A stretch of DNA of 64,000 nt from Hyphomicrobiales bacterium (GTDB taxonomy: Bacteria; Pseudomonadota; Alphaproteobacteria; Rickettsiales; JACKKO01). Below are positions 53,550 to 62,481 of this stretch, in pieces. Position 1 is the first letter of the stretch; the number at the start of each line of letters is the position of its first letter. The notes beneath the pieces were generated by a model. It saw nothing but the letters and a program-made list of their open reading frames with translations, was not told the origin of the DNA and did no database searches. The stretch is from contig JACKKO010000001.1 in the NCBI GenBank assembly GCA_024236395.1, positions 670,421-734,420 of the forward strand, in the 5' to 3' direction. A program made the translations under genes and the position numbers.

Positions 53550-55141
53550 TATTTACTATCCTCTGGTTTAGGACCCACGAAGCGCAAATCAAGGCGGGTG
53601 GTGCGCTTAGTCCCGCTGTGTTCCAGATCCACTGAAACACTTTTGTCGCTGGGAAGTCCGGAAATAGACACGTCATAATTCCGGAACTTACGTTTAATAT
53701 CCATGCTAAACACATCTACTTCTTCCAGCACCTGCTCAATAGTGCTGTTAGTGGGGTGTTCCAATTCTGCCTTTACCGAAACTTCCATAAGTGGTGGGAT
53801 TGTGCCATCAGGATTATTTTTTGAGCCTCCCTTTAGGATTGTGTTACGTTTTTTCTGGTCCGTAACATAGCTTAAACCGATATTGGTTACCCGTAAGTTA
53901 AATCCCTGTAGACCAGAAAGTTGTTTTATAAATTCCAGAGGGGCCGTATTGTGATTTTTAATACTTGTATAAAATGTGGAGACCGCATTTACTTTTTCCC
54001 AATCATTCTCAAATTCTCCCTCGAACCTCATGATTTTAGATAATTTCTCCTCTGCTTCTGTGCGGCCACGGCGGAGGCGATCAATTTCACTACTGGTATC
54101 CTGCGTAGAGAAAAAATAATAGCCGCTGGCAGCAAGCAATCCCAAGGATGTGAAGGTTGCAAGACCACGCAGGGCTATCCGAGAGCTGTCAAGAATATGT
54201 AATTTCTTCGTATAAGGTGTTTGTAGCTTAATGCTATGCTTCTTGGCCATAGCAAAATGGCATGCAGCAACAACGTCACCAAAACGATCCGCTTCTTCGG
54301 CCCCGTTTTCAAGATTTAGCTGCTTGGCAATCTCATAAGGCGTGAGACAAACTAAGTTAGAGCAGGTAATTGAGTGATTCTCCAAAGCTGTCTTAACCTG
54401 CTGTGACGCGATAATAAAAATATCTAGCCCCTCGTTATCGTTATAGCCGAGGCGGCGGACATATTCGACAGTATTTAGGGTTTCTTGCTCTATATTACCC
54501 GCGATGACATCCGGGGAAAGGCCGCCGATGGGTTGTGCAATCCGTGTAAACATGGGTTTTCCATCACGGAATACCACCTGACGGAAACCACCCACACGGT
54601 TATGGCTTACCAGAAACTGCCATCGTGAACGACGCTGCTGTGTCTCAATGCCAGATTTTTTAATAATATCTTCCAGGAAGAACTGTGACTCGAGTGAAAG
54701 AAGATAAATACCAGCTAGCCGGTTAGGTAACTCAGCGATAGCAGAAATCCAGTCAGAAAACGGTGGTGCATTGCGAACAGAGACAAATAAATAATTCCAG
54801 TCCTTACGGCCTGTTTTGTCCCTGCCAAGAGAAAGAGTTTCAGTAATATCAACTTTTTGGAAATCGCGTTCCAGTTTCCGACGGATCAATTTGGAGAGAT
54901 TCAGCTTGCTAACAGGCGGGAAACTATGCTGCACAAAAACCTGATCCAGCACGTCCACCAATACGTATATTGGAGCTTTGGGTTCCGAAGAAACAATTTT
55001 AATGAGATCCTGTGACGAGGGGGCATTAATAAATACCCGCTTATCCAGCATATTACCTTTTAATACAGTTAAAATTGCTCCTTCATCCCCAATGGAAAGA
55101 ACAAATTTATAACCCGACTTTCGTGATAATTTATTCAGCAT
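53549..55141 (-). CDS. PilM-PilN-like (GspL-like) fusion protein
   Basis: 530 residues. The N-terminal cytoplasmic part (1-300) looks like the actin-type fold of PilM/GspL (FVLSIGDEGAILTVLKGNM, VLVDVLDQVFVQHSFPP). A membrane helix lies at about 325-345 (LRGLATFTSLGLLAASGYYF), followed by a coiled coil and a ferredoxin-like periplasmic part as in PilN. In most type IV pilus loci PilM and PilN are separate; the single-chain form is as in GspL of type II secretion. It starts 5 bases after the pilC stop. Confidence 0.75.
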   Translation of the reverse strand: MLNKLSRKSGYKFVLSIGDEGAILTVLKGNMLDKRVFINAPSSQDLIKIVSSEPKAPIYVLVDVLDQVFVQHSFPPVSKLNLSKLIRRKLERDFQKVDITETLSLGRDKTGRKDWNYLFVSVRNAPPFSDWISAIAELPNRLAGIYLLSLESQFFLEDIIKKSGIETQQRRSRWQFLVSHNRVGGFRQVVFRDGKPMFTRIAQPIGGLSPDVIAGNIEQETLNTVEYVRRLGYNDNEGLDIFIIASQQVKTALENHSITCSNLVCLTPYEIAKQLNLENGAEEADRFGDVVAACHFAMAKKHSIKLQTPYTKKLHILDSSRIALRGLATFTSLGLLAASGYYFFSTQDTSSEIDRLRRGRTEAEEKLSKIMRFEGEFENDWEKVNAVSTFYTSIKNHNTAPLEFIKQLSGLQGFNLRVTNIGLSYVTDQKKRNTILKGGSKNNPDGTIPPLMEVSVKAELEHPTNSTIEQVLEEVDVFSMDIKRKFRNYDVSISGLPSDKSVSVDLEHSGTKRTTRLDLRFVGPKPEDSK

Positions 55142-55146
55142 TATCT

Positions 55147-56349
55147 CTACAGATTCAGTTTTGAGAAACTATCATAAAGCGGACCAAATACCGCCACCGT
55201 AACCCACAGCATCAACAGACCCATAAGTATAGTTAGGGCAGGCTGGATCATGCCAACCATGCTTTCAACAGAGTCATTTACTTCACGATCATAGAAGAAA
55301 TTCACGTTATTGAGTGCCGTTTCCATATTACCGCTATCTTCCCCCACCTTGAACATACGCACGACCAGACTGGGAAAACGTTGTGTTTGCTGAAGTGCCA
55401 TTGTCAGCGAATTTCCTTCTGATACGCTTTGCTCAATGGAGGCAACGGCCTCAGCAATAATCATATTACTTACTACTTTCTTAGCAGTGCTCAGACACTC
55501 CAGTACATCAATGCCGCTATTAAAGGTAATAGCAAAGAAACGCGTAAAACGTGCTAAGTTTGTCTTTAGAATAACTTGACCAATAAAAGGAAAATGCAGC
55601 CAGAACATGTGCATAGCGCGGCGTACACGAGGAGATGTGCGTGATACGATGAGCAACCCTGCAATCCCAATAATAGGCAATCCGAAAATCAAGTACCAGA
55701 ATTCGGAGAAAAAGCCAGAAAAGCTAATCAATGCCTGTGTATAAAACGGCAGGTCAAATCCCTGCGCCAGTAAGAACTCAGAAAGCTGCGGCACCACGTA
55801 CATCATCATCATCGAAATCACACCACTCATAATCACGAGTAGGGCAATGGGATAACGAATAGCCTTGCGAATCTTGCGACGGAAATCGTTATTCCATTTG
55901 AGGTGGTCAGCCAGGTTCTTAAAAGATTCAGAAAGATTCCCTGTTTTTTCACCCGCAGCAACCAGGCCGGCAAATACGTCGCCAAAAATGCGGTGATGGC
56001 GCCGCATGGCCTCTGAGAGCATATCCCCGTTTTTCACATTCTCATAAATATCAGACATCAAATCGCGCATGTAGGCAGAATCAGAGCTATCCCGCATATC
56101 GGCAAGGGAGTCGAGCAAGGGAACGCCGGCACGATCAAGCTGCTCCAGATGCAGACAGAGCATAATCAGATCCTTTGGTTTAACCGAACCTAAAAAGCGG
56201 CTGCCCCCAGCACGCAAGGCCTTGTAATTGACAATTTCCAACCCCAGTGATCGGATGCGATGCTCCAGATCCAAGTCGTTCAGGGCGGTCATCTTGCCCT
56301 TAACGGACTTTCCTTTATTACTGACTGCGGAGTATGTGTAGGTTGGCAT
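55147..56349 (-). CDS. pilC: Inner-membrane platform protein PilC (GspF family)
   Basis: 400 residues with two repeated GspF domains: LDRAGVPLLDSLADMRDSS and AGEKTGNLSESFKNLADHLK in the first, FNSGIDVLECLSTAKKVV and VGEDSGNMETALNNVNFFYD in the second, each followed by membrane helices (YPIALLVIMSGVISMMMMY, IQPALTILMGLLMLWVTVAV). It turns with the PilB hexamer to drive pilin insertion. It begins 9 bases after pilB. Confidence 0.94.
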   Translation of the reverse strand: MPTYTYSAVSNKGKSVKGKMTALNDLDLEHRIRSLGLEIVNYKALRAGGSRFLGSVKPKDLIMLCLHLEQLDRAGVPLLDSLADMRDSSDSAYMRDLMSDIYENVKNGDMLSEAMRRHHRIFGDVFAGLVAAGEKTGNLSESFKNLADHLKWNNDFRRKIRKAIRYPIALLVIMSGVISMMMMYVVPQLSEFLLAQGFDLPFYTQALISFSGFFSEFWYLIFGLPIIGIAGLLIVSRTSPRVRRAMHMFWLHFPFIGQVILKTNLARFTRFFAITFNSGIDVLECLSTAKKVVSNMIIAEAVASIEQSVSEGNSLTMALQQTQRFPSLVVRMFKVGEDSGNMETALNNVNFFYDREVNDSVESMVGMIQPALTILMGLLMLWVTVAVFGPLYDSFSKLNL

Positions 56350-56358
56350 AATCTCTGG

Positions 56359-58167
56359 TTACCCGGTTAATTGCAGTCGTTCCGTCATATCTACAGTGCT
56401 AATGACCTCCGGAAGGTCTGTCATGCCCTGCAAAACCCGATAAATGCCATCCTGCGGCATGGGAACAAATCCATGACTAATCAGGTGACGCATCATTTCT
56501 CCTCGTGTGGCTTCTTCTGCGATCATTTCGTCCAGCTCCTTGTCCACCAGAATGACCTCAGAGAGGGCAACCCGCCCTTTATAGCCAGTGAAGGAGCAGT
56601 GCTCACACCCCGCATGCTCATAGATTTCTGGTGGATTTTTCTCATCTACGCCCAGAATTTTACATTCTTCCAAAGTGGCCGGGCGCTGCTTTTTGCAATG
56701 AGAGCATAGCCGGCGTGCCAGACGTTGTGCGATACAGGCAATCACCGCTCCCGAAAGCATTTTGGGCTTAATGCCGATATCCACCAGACGGGGAATGGCC
56801 CCCAGTGCATCGTTGGTGTGGAGTGTGGTGAATACACGGTGACCCGTCATAGCAGCACGCAGAGCCATCTCAGAGGTTTCCTCATCGCGCACCTCACCGA
56901 CGAAGATGATATCCGGATCCTGACGCAGGATAGACTTAATACCCGCAGCAAAGGTCATCCCAGCGCCTTCACGGATATTGGTCTGCCGGATCATGGAGAG
57001 CTGGTATTCCACCGGGTCTTCAATCGTCATGATATTGACGTCTGGCGTGTTAATATAGTTCAGGATGGAGTAAAGCGTAGTGGTTTTACCACTACCGGTG
57101 GGGCCGGTAACGATGATGATGCCTTCCGGGCGCTTCAGCGCCAGTTGCAGCGTTTTGACATTGTGCTCGCTGTAGCCCAGCTTTTCCATCGGGAGCAGGG
57201 CCTTTTTCTTGTCGAGAATACGCAGTACAATATTTTCACCGTGAATGGTCGGCTGTGTTGCTACGCGGAAATCCACCTGGCGGCCCAGCACGTTGCTGGT
57301 AATCCGGCCATCCTGTGGCTTGCGGGATTCCGCGATATTCATGCCGGATATGATCTTGATCCGTACCGCAATGGCTGTCCAGTAGCTTTTGTGGAAGCTT
57401 CGAACATGGCGCAGCTTCCCATCCACGCGGTAACGTAAACGGAGGAAGTTGTTTTCCGGTTCAAAGTGGATGTCTGATGCACCCACGCGGATGGCATCCA
57501 CGAGCAGGGCGTCAATGAGGCGGACGGTTGGGTTGGTATAGCTTTGCTGTTCGGCGATTTTTGCCAGTACGTCAACTTCGCTACCCTCAATTTCCCGAAT
57601 AATCCCGTCAATAGAGAGTTCGTATTGGTAGTAGTTATCAATTATTTCCGTCAAGTCGGCTTCGGTGCAGTGCAGCGGCACCATCTTGTAGTTCTTCGGG
57701 AAATAGCGCTGGATACGGTCAATCGCCAAGACGTTGTAAATATCGGCCATGGCGATGTGGACTTTGTCGTCCTCCAGCAATACAGGCACCGCTTTGAAGC
57801 GCAGTGCAATTTCCTTTGGCACCTGCTTGATAAGTGTAGAATCCAGCACTGATGTTTTGGGGTTAAACTGTTCAACCCCTGTGGATTCTGCCAGTATTTC
57901 ACTGAGGGTACCTTCCGTGATGAAGCCCATCTCCACCAGGATTGTCCCGATCATCTCATTGGGGCGGTTTTCGCGTTGTACTTTCGTGGCGATTTCCAGC
58001 TGGTCTTTGGAGATCAGGCCTTCAGAAATAAGCCGCTCACCAATGACCATAGTTGTTGGCCGCTTGCTGCCGGAATCATCCTGTGTGCTATCCGCCATAG
58101 GCTGCGGTTGCCCCTGATTCTCCGGCACAACCGCTTCTGGCGCGTTTTCTTTAACAGAATCGTTCAT
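56359..58167 (-). CDS. pilB: Pilus assembly ATPase PilB (GspE family)
   Basis: 602 residues. The N-terminal MshEN-type domain shows VIGERLISEGLISKDQLEIA and GFITEGTLSEILAESTGV, a fold that can bind cyclic-di-GMP in some relatives. The catalytic part has Walker A VTGPTGSGKTTTLYS, Walker B DPDIIFVGEVRD, the His box TGHRVFTTLHTND and the zinc pairs CSHC and CEHC. ATG at 58167 is preferred since a likely -10 box lies at 58202-58207; the frame is open to 58203. First gene of pilB-pilC-pilMN-pilO-pilP-ABC. Confidence 0.94.
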   Translation of the reverse strand: MNDSVKENAPEAVVPENQGQPQPMADSTQDDSGSKRPTTMVIGERLISEGLISKDQLEIATKVQRENRPNEMIGTILVEMGFITEGTLSEILAESTGVEQFNPKTSVLDSTLIKQVPKEIALRFKAVPVLLEDDKVHIAMADIYNVLAIDRIQRYFPKNYKMVPLHCTEADLTEIIDNYYQYELSIDGIIREIEGSEVDVLAKIAEQQSYTNPTVRLIDALLVDAIRVGASDIHFEPENNFLRLRYRVDGKLRHVRSFHKSYWTAIAVRIKIISGMNIAESRKPQDGRITSNVLGRQVDFRVATQPTIHGENIVLRILDKKKALLPMEKLGYSEHNVKTLQLALKRPEGIIIVTGPTGSGKTTTLYSILNYINTPDVNIMTIEDPVEYQLSMIRQTNIREGAGMTFAAGIKSILRQDPDIIFVGEVRDEETSEMALRAAMTGHRVFTTLHTNDALGAIPRLVDIGIKPKMLSGAVIACIAQRLARRLCSHCKKQRPATLEECKILGVDEKNPPEIYEHAGCEHCSFTGYKGRVALSEVILVDKELDEMIAEEATRGEMMRHLISHGFVPMPQDGIYRVLQGMTDLPEVISTVDMTERLQLTG

Positions 58168-58201
58168 GAATGTAGATGCAATGCTCCAACCTAACCTGCT
58201 C

Positions 58202-58230
58202 ACTATACCATATGCCTATGAGGGGATAAA
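58202..58230 (-). promoter_or_regulatory. Possible promoter of the pilB operon
   Basis: On the minus strand TTTATC, 17-base spacer, TATAGT. The -10 box is good, the -35 poor. It supports the pilB start at 58167. Confidence 0.4.
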
Positions 58231-58337
58231 TCACCGGGCAGTCATGAGCATGGCATTCAGGGGGAGGATGGTAGGCGATGTTGCCTGATAGTCACGAAAA
58301 CGGTTTGGTTTATGGGGGAGTGGGTAAAATAGTTGTG

Positions 58338-59090
58338 CTAACAGGTGCCAGAAAGTAGATAATCCTGGTGTTCCTCAGAAATGCCATAAAGGGCAATCAG
58401 CTCCTTGATGCGGTCAATATCCTGTGGGCGCATCAGCTTTTTGCCACGACCGCTGATGCCCTCATTTAGGCGTTCAGCAGCAAGGTGTTTCTGTTTGCTG
58501 TTTTCCAGTGTGCCGGGAGGGAGCGTGCCCAGGTCAAAAGCCAGAATATCCGCAATTTTTTTGAGGAAAGTGATGTTATCTTCTGCCATATCTTCGTAGC
58601 GCAGCCATACGTCTGAAAAATGCGGGTAACGCAGCCAGGAAGCAAAAAACTTCAGATACCAGGGAAGGTGAAAGCTAATGACATAATCGCACTTCTTTTC
58701 GTATGGGAAATCCTTGAAATTTGCAGGAAGCAGGAAATTTTCCTTGCTGTTATCGGTATTGCTGAAATGGTCGATCAGGGAAACCAGCGCATCAGGGAGG
58801 TTGCGGGTGAGGACGAGTGGGCTCAGGAATTTTCTGTCGATGAGCATCCGGGTGGTACCGGAAAGACAAACATGGTGCTGCGCGATGAACGTGGTGGCGG
58901 TGTTGTTATTGAGGTGAATTTCCAAGGCACGAACATCAATTTCCTGCTCCCTTATATCCCAGCCGGGAACAAGATCTACTTTGCGGATATTGGGGAACAT
59001 GGCGACCATTTCCTCGGTGGAGGTGGAACCGCTCTTGGGCATGCAGGCGAGAAGAATTCCGGTAAAATGGGTGCCGTTAAACGTCTGCAT
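58338..59090 (-). CDS. Sulfotransferase
   Basis: 250 residues: PAPS 5'-phosphosulfate loop LLACMPKSGSTSTEEM and 3'-phosphate site LVLTRNLPDALVSLIDHF, then a helical C-terminal half (WLRYEDMAEDNITFLKKIA). It begins MQTFNGTHFTG at 59090, two bases after the guaA stop (TGAGGATG), so it is read from the guaA transcript. Acceptor unknown; probably a cell-surface sugar. Confidence 0.85.
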   Translation of the reverse strand: MQTFNGTHFTGILLACMPKSGSTSTEEMVAMFPNIRKVDLVPGWDIREQEIDVRALEIHLNNNTATTFIAQHHVCLSGTTRMLIDRKFLSPLVLTRNLPDALVSLIDHFSNTDNSKENFLLPANFKDFPYEKKCDYVISFHLPWYLKFFASWLRYPHFSDVWLRYEDMAEDNITFLKKIADILAFDLGTLPPGTLENSKQKHLAAERLNEGISGRGKKLMRPQDIDRIKELIALYGISEEHQDYLLSGTC

Positions 59091-59092
59091 CC

Positions 59093-60658
59093 TCACTCCC
59101 ACTCGATGGTGCCCGGAGGTTTGGAGGTAATATCGTAAACGACCCGGTTAATCCCTTTAACATGATTGATGATGCGCCCGGCAACATCCCGCAGGAACTC
59201 GTGGGAAAAATCGTAGAAATCTGCCGTCATGCCGTCGGTGGAGGTGACAGCGCGCAGGCCGCAGACATATTCATAGGTGCGGCTATCGCCCATTACGCCC
59301 ACGGTCTTGACCGGGAGCAATACGGCAAAAGCCTGCCAGATTTCATCATACAGCCCTGCCTTGCGGATGGCATCGATGTAAATCGCATCGGCTTTTTGCA
59401 GGATTGCAATTTTCTCCGCAGTGATCTCACCCGGAATCCGGATGGCCAGACCGGGGCCGGGGAAGGGGTGCCGGTTCACCATATCGGCTTTCAGCCCCAG
59501 TTCCCGCCCCAGCGCGCGGACTTCATCCTTGAACAGTTCCCGCACCGGCTCCACCAGCTTCAGGTTCATACGCTCTGGTAGGCCACCAACATTATGGTGC
59601 GATTTGATGGTGACACTGGCATCGCCATGCACGGAAACGGATTCAATCACGTCCGGGTAGAGCGTGCCCTGCGCCAGGAATTCGGCGTCCTGCACCTGGT
59701 TTGCTTCGTGCTCAAACACATCGATGAATGTACTGCCAATGATTTTGCGTTTCTGTTCCGGGTCACTGACGCCGGCCAGCTTATCCAGAAACTGACGGCT
59801 GGCATCCACCTGCTTTAGGGGGATATGGAAATCTTCGAACAGTTCCTTTACTTGCTGTGCCTCGTTCTGGCGGAGCAGGCCGTGATCGACAAAAATACAG
59901 GTCAGGCGTGCGCCAATGGCTTTATGCAGGAGCGCGGCGACGACGGTGGAATCCACCCCGCCGCTGACACCGGCAATCACCCGCTTATCTCCCACCTGTG
60001 CACGGATTTTTTCTACCTCCGCTTCCAGGAAGTTATGCATATTCCAATCCCCGGAACAGCCGCAGATGGTGTGGGTGAAATTTTTTAGAAGCTTGCTGCC
60101 ACCCGCTGTGTGAATTACCTCCGGATGGAATTGAACGCCGTATAATTTCTTATCCTCATTGGCAATCGCTGCGTAGGGAGCATTGTTCGTCTTTCCTATC
60201 ACTTTAAAGCCAGAGGGTAACTTAATTACACGATCCCCATGACTCATCCATACCTGATGCATTGCCCCACCTTTTGCATCGCCCTCACGGCGTTCAAACC
60301 ACCCATCAAATAATGAAGATTTTGTTGCTGTGCTTTTTAGATAGGAGCGGCCAAACTCCCGGTGGTCGGAGCTTTCGACTTTGCCGCCCAGCAGATCGCA
60401 CATCAATTGCTGGCCATAGCAAATGCCCAGCACCGGTAGGCCCAGTTCCAGTATCGCGCGCTCAATACGCGGGGAATTCTTCGTGGAGACCGAGGAGGGG
60501 CCACCGGAAAGAATCAGCCCTTTCGCCCCAAAGGCGCGGATTGCCTCCAGCGGCTTGGTATAAGGATGAATCTCGCAGTAGACACCGTTCTCACGCACCC
60601 GCCGGGCAATAAGCTGGGTTACCTGCGAACCAAAATCAAGTATGAGAATTTTATCCAT
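59093..60658 (-). CDS. guaA: GMP synthase (glutamine-hydrolysing)
   Basis: 521 residues; converts XMP to GMP with glutamine and ATP. The amidotransferase half has the nucleophile Cys in GICYGQQLMCDLLGG and the His/Glu in GVQFHPEVIHT. The ATP pyrophosphatase half has GVSGGVDSTVVAALL, and the dimerisation domain ends VVYDITSKPPGTIEWE. ATG at 60658 (MDKILILDFGSQ) is the usual start; a GTG three codons earlier is open. Complete. Confidence 0.97.
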   Translation of the reverse strand: MDKILILDFGSQVTQLIARRVRENGVYCEIHPYTKPLEAIRAFGAKGLILSGGPSSVSTKNSPRIERAILELGLPVLGICYGQQLMCDLLGGKVESSDHREFGRSYLKSTATKSSLFDGWFERREGDAKGGAMHQVWMSHGDRVIKLPSGFKVIGKTNNAPYAAIANEDKKLYGVQFHPEVIHTAGGSKLLKNFTHTICGCSGDWNMHNFLEAEVEKIRAQVGDKRVIAGVSGGVDSTVVAALLHKAIGARLTCIFVDHGLLRQNEAQQVKELFEDFHIPLKQVDASRQFLDKLAGVSDPEQKRKIIGSTFIDVFEHEANQVQDAEFLAQGTLYPDVIESVSVHGDASVTIKSHHNVGGLPERMNLKLVEPVRELFKDEVRALGRELGLKADMVNRHPFPGPGLAIRIPGEITAEKIAILQKADAIYIDAIRKAGLYDEIWQAFAVLLPVKTVGVMGDSRTYEYVCGLRAVTSTDGMTADFYDFSHEFLRDVAGRIINHVKGINRVVYDITSKPPGTIEWE

Positions 60659-60716
60659 AGGGGACACATATTACCCAGATTCTGACAGATGTCATGCGGA
60701 GAGTGTTAAGGATAAA

Positions 60717-61907
60717 TTATTTAATCAGCCATTTAGTCGTATTTGGAGCATTCTTAGCCAGTTGGTCGATAATGTCAAAAACTGCTATATTGTTAGGGAA
60801 ATGCACTCTTAGGTCTTTTTCAATTTTTTTGAAGGAAAGTTTGTCGTTTAAAGTGAGTAATGTGTAGGCAGTTATGGGGTTAAAGTCGGAAAAAGTTTTG
60901 GTGCCATCAATTTTTGTTGCTAAAATTCTACGAAGATCAACGGAATCTTTTGGCCCGACTCGTGCTGGATGGTTTAGTAGCTCTATGTATATTGGTAATG
61001 CCTGCTTTATAGCATGTTCCTTCATACCGTTAGGCATGTCATTCAGAGTCAGATAAGGGTCTGTTGGTAGAAGAAACCCATCCGAAAGTGCTGCCTTGGC
61101 ATACCAAGCGCTGTTGTTATTAATTACCGCCCCCGTGTTTCCCCATCCGGAGACTAGTCTCTTTGAATATTTCATTCCAAGATAACTGGTAATCTCTTGC
61201 ATCATTGTGGTGGGCATTATTCTCAGAAGTGTGGTGTCTACTATGATGAGTTTTTTTTCATGATGCTTCTGGAAATGAGGTGCTGTCGTATCAACATGTT
61301 CTTTTAAATTTTTCCAGCCACTTGTCCCATAGAAAGGGCTGGCACTTTCATCGTTGGGTCTTCCTGTCAACAGCATCTGATCTACATTAGGAGCCAGGGA
61401 CATTACCTCGCTTGTGGATAAATTATCTCCTGTATAGTTGTTAGCATATTCATGCGCTTTTCTTCTGAGTAAGGAGTTTAGTTGAGTAAATGGATCGCGT
61501 ATAAGTACGATGGATGCGTAGATGACATCTAACCATTGCGCCCAATCATCAGCCTTTATGTAACGTGATACATCCTTTGCTACAAGAGTTTTCGGGGGAA
61601 TCCCATGCTCCGTTTTATAGTGTTTCAGTGTTTCAAGAATGCGGCTACATCCATTCTCAAAATTAGGAGGTCTGTCTAGAAATGGTTCAAAAATAGACGC
61701 ATCCGCATCCTGTTCCAGTGCTCGAAAAAATGCAGTAGATGCAGCCCTTGGTGGGGAATCAACATGTATTATCTTAATGTTATTTTCTGTTACAAACTTT
61801 TTAGCAACACGTAGTAACTGGGAGTATGCATTGTCATCATGTTGACCAGAGATATTGTATACTATCCCCGTCCATGATAAGGGGGAACGCCCTGTTCCGG
61901 CACCCAA
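60717..61907 (-). CDS. Sulfotransferase-like protein, uncertain start
   Basis: Up to 396 residues. A loop resembling the PAPS-binding site (HVDSPPRAASTAFFRAL) and a later strand-loop IVLIRDPFTQLNSLLRRKA with the Arg-Asp-Pro of the 3'-phosphate site indicate a divergent sulfotransferase. There is no ATG in the first half of the frame: the only early starts are TTG at 61907, inside the end of queF, or a non-standard codon, so the N-terminus is doubtful. It is more AT-rich than queF and guaA on either side, suggesting insertion of a transferred gene. Confidence 0.65.
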   Translation of the reverse strand: MGAGTGRSPLSWTGIVYNISGQHDDNAYSQLLRVAKKFVTENNIKIIHVDSPPRAASTAFFRALEQDADASIFEPFLDRPPNFENGCSRILETLKHYKTEHGIPPKTLVAKDVSRYIKADDWAQWLDVIYASIVLIRDPFTQLNSLLRRKAHEYANNYTGDNLSTSEVMSLAPNVDQMLLTGRPNDESASPFYGTSGWKNLKEHVDTTAPHFQKHHEKKLIIVDTTLLRIMPTTMMQEITSYLGMKYSKRLVSGWGNTGAVINNNSAWYAKAALSDGFLLPTDPYLTLNDMPNGMKEHAIKQALPIYIELLNHPARVGPKDSVDLRRILATKIDGTKTFSDFNPITAYTLLTLNDKLSFKKIEKDLRVHFPNNIAVFDIIDQLAKNAPNTTKWLIK

Positions 61908-62374
61908 AGCCCTGCAGGCTTTTTGCCGTGTTCAAAAAAGACATCAATGGGAATGCCGCCGCGGGGGTACCAGTACCCACCGATACGCAGCCATTTGGGC
62001 TGCATTTCCGCGATTAACCGCTTGGCGATCCCTACGGTGCAGGCCTCGTGAAACGCAGCGTGATTGCGAAAGGATGCCATGAATAATTTCAGCGATTTGC
62101 TCTCCACGATAGTACCCGCCGGGGCATAATCAATCATGATATGGGCAAAATCCGGCTGACCGGTGACCGGGCAAAGGGAAGTAAATTCCGGGCAGGTGAA
62201 GCGCACAAGATAATCGGAATCCGGGTGCGGGTTAGGTACGGTTTCCAGCACTGCCGCTTCCGGGGATTCCGGGAGGGCCGTCTGGCCGCCAAGCTGGCTT
62301 AGGCTATAGGGTGCATCACTCATGGCGGGGTTATACGGTATTTTGCAGCCAAAACCCATCAAAAATTTTTTCAT
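61862..62374 (-). CDS. queF: NADPH-dependent 7-cyano-7-deazaguanine reductase
   Basis: Reduces preQ0 to preQ1 in queuosine synthesis, a tRNA modification. Single-domain type: catalytic Cys/Asp region EFTSLCPVTGQPDFAHI and the QueF motif ESKSLKLFMASFRNH with FHE for substrate contact; C-terminal RGGIPIDVFFEHGK. Two starts compete: ATG 62374 has a strong AAGGGGGAAA site, and ATG 62323 gives the usual family N-terminus (MSDAPYSLSQLGGQT) but no site. I used the first; either gives a complete enzyme. Confidence 0.94.
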   Translation of the reverse strand: MKKFLMGFGCKIPYNPAMSDAPYSLSQLGGQTALPESPEAAVLETVPNPHPDSDYLVRFTCPEFTSLCPVTGQPDFAHIMIDYAPAGTIVESKSLKLFMASFRNHAAFHEACTVGIAKRLIAEMQPKWLRIGGYWYPRGGIPIDVFFEHGKKPAGLWVPEQGVPPYHGRG

Positions 62375-62481
62375 TTTCCCCCTTCCGGGATCAAAAAGGG
62401 CGGAATAGGGTGAAAAGGTAGCGTCGGAAACGTGCATCCGGCGGAACCTTTCCTGAAAACCCCCAAACGAAAAGCGAACTT

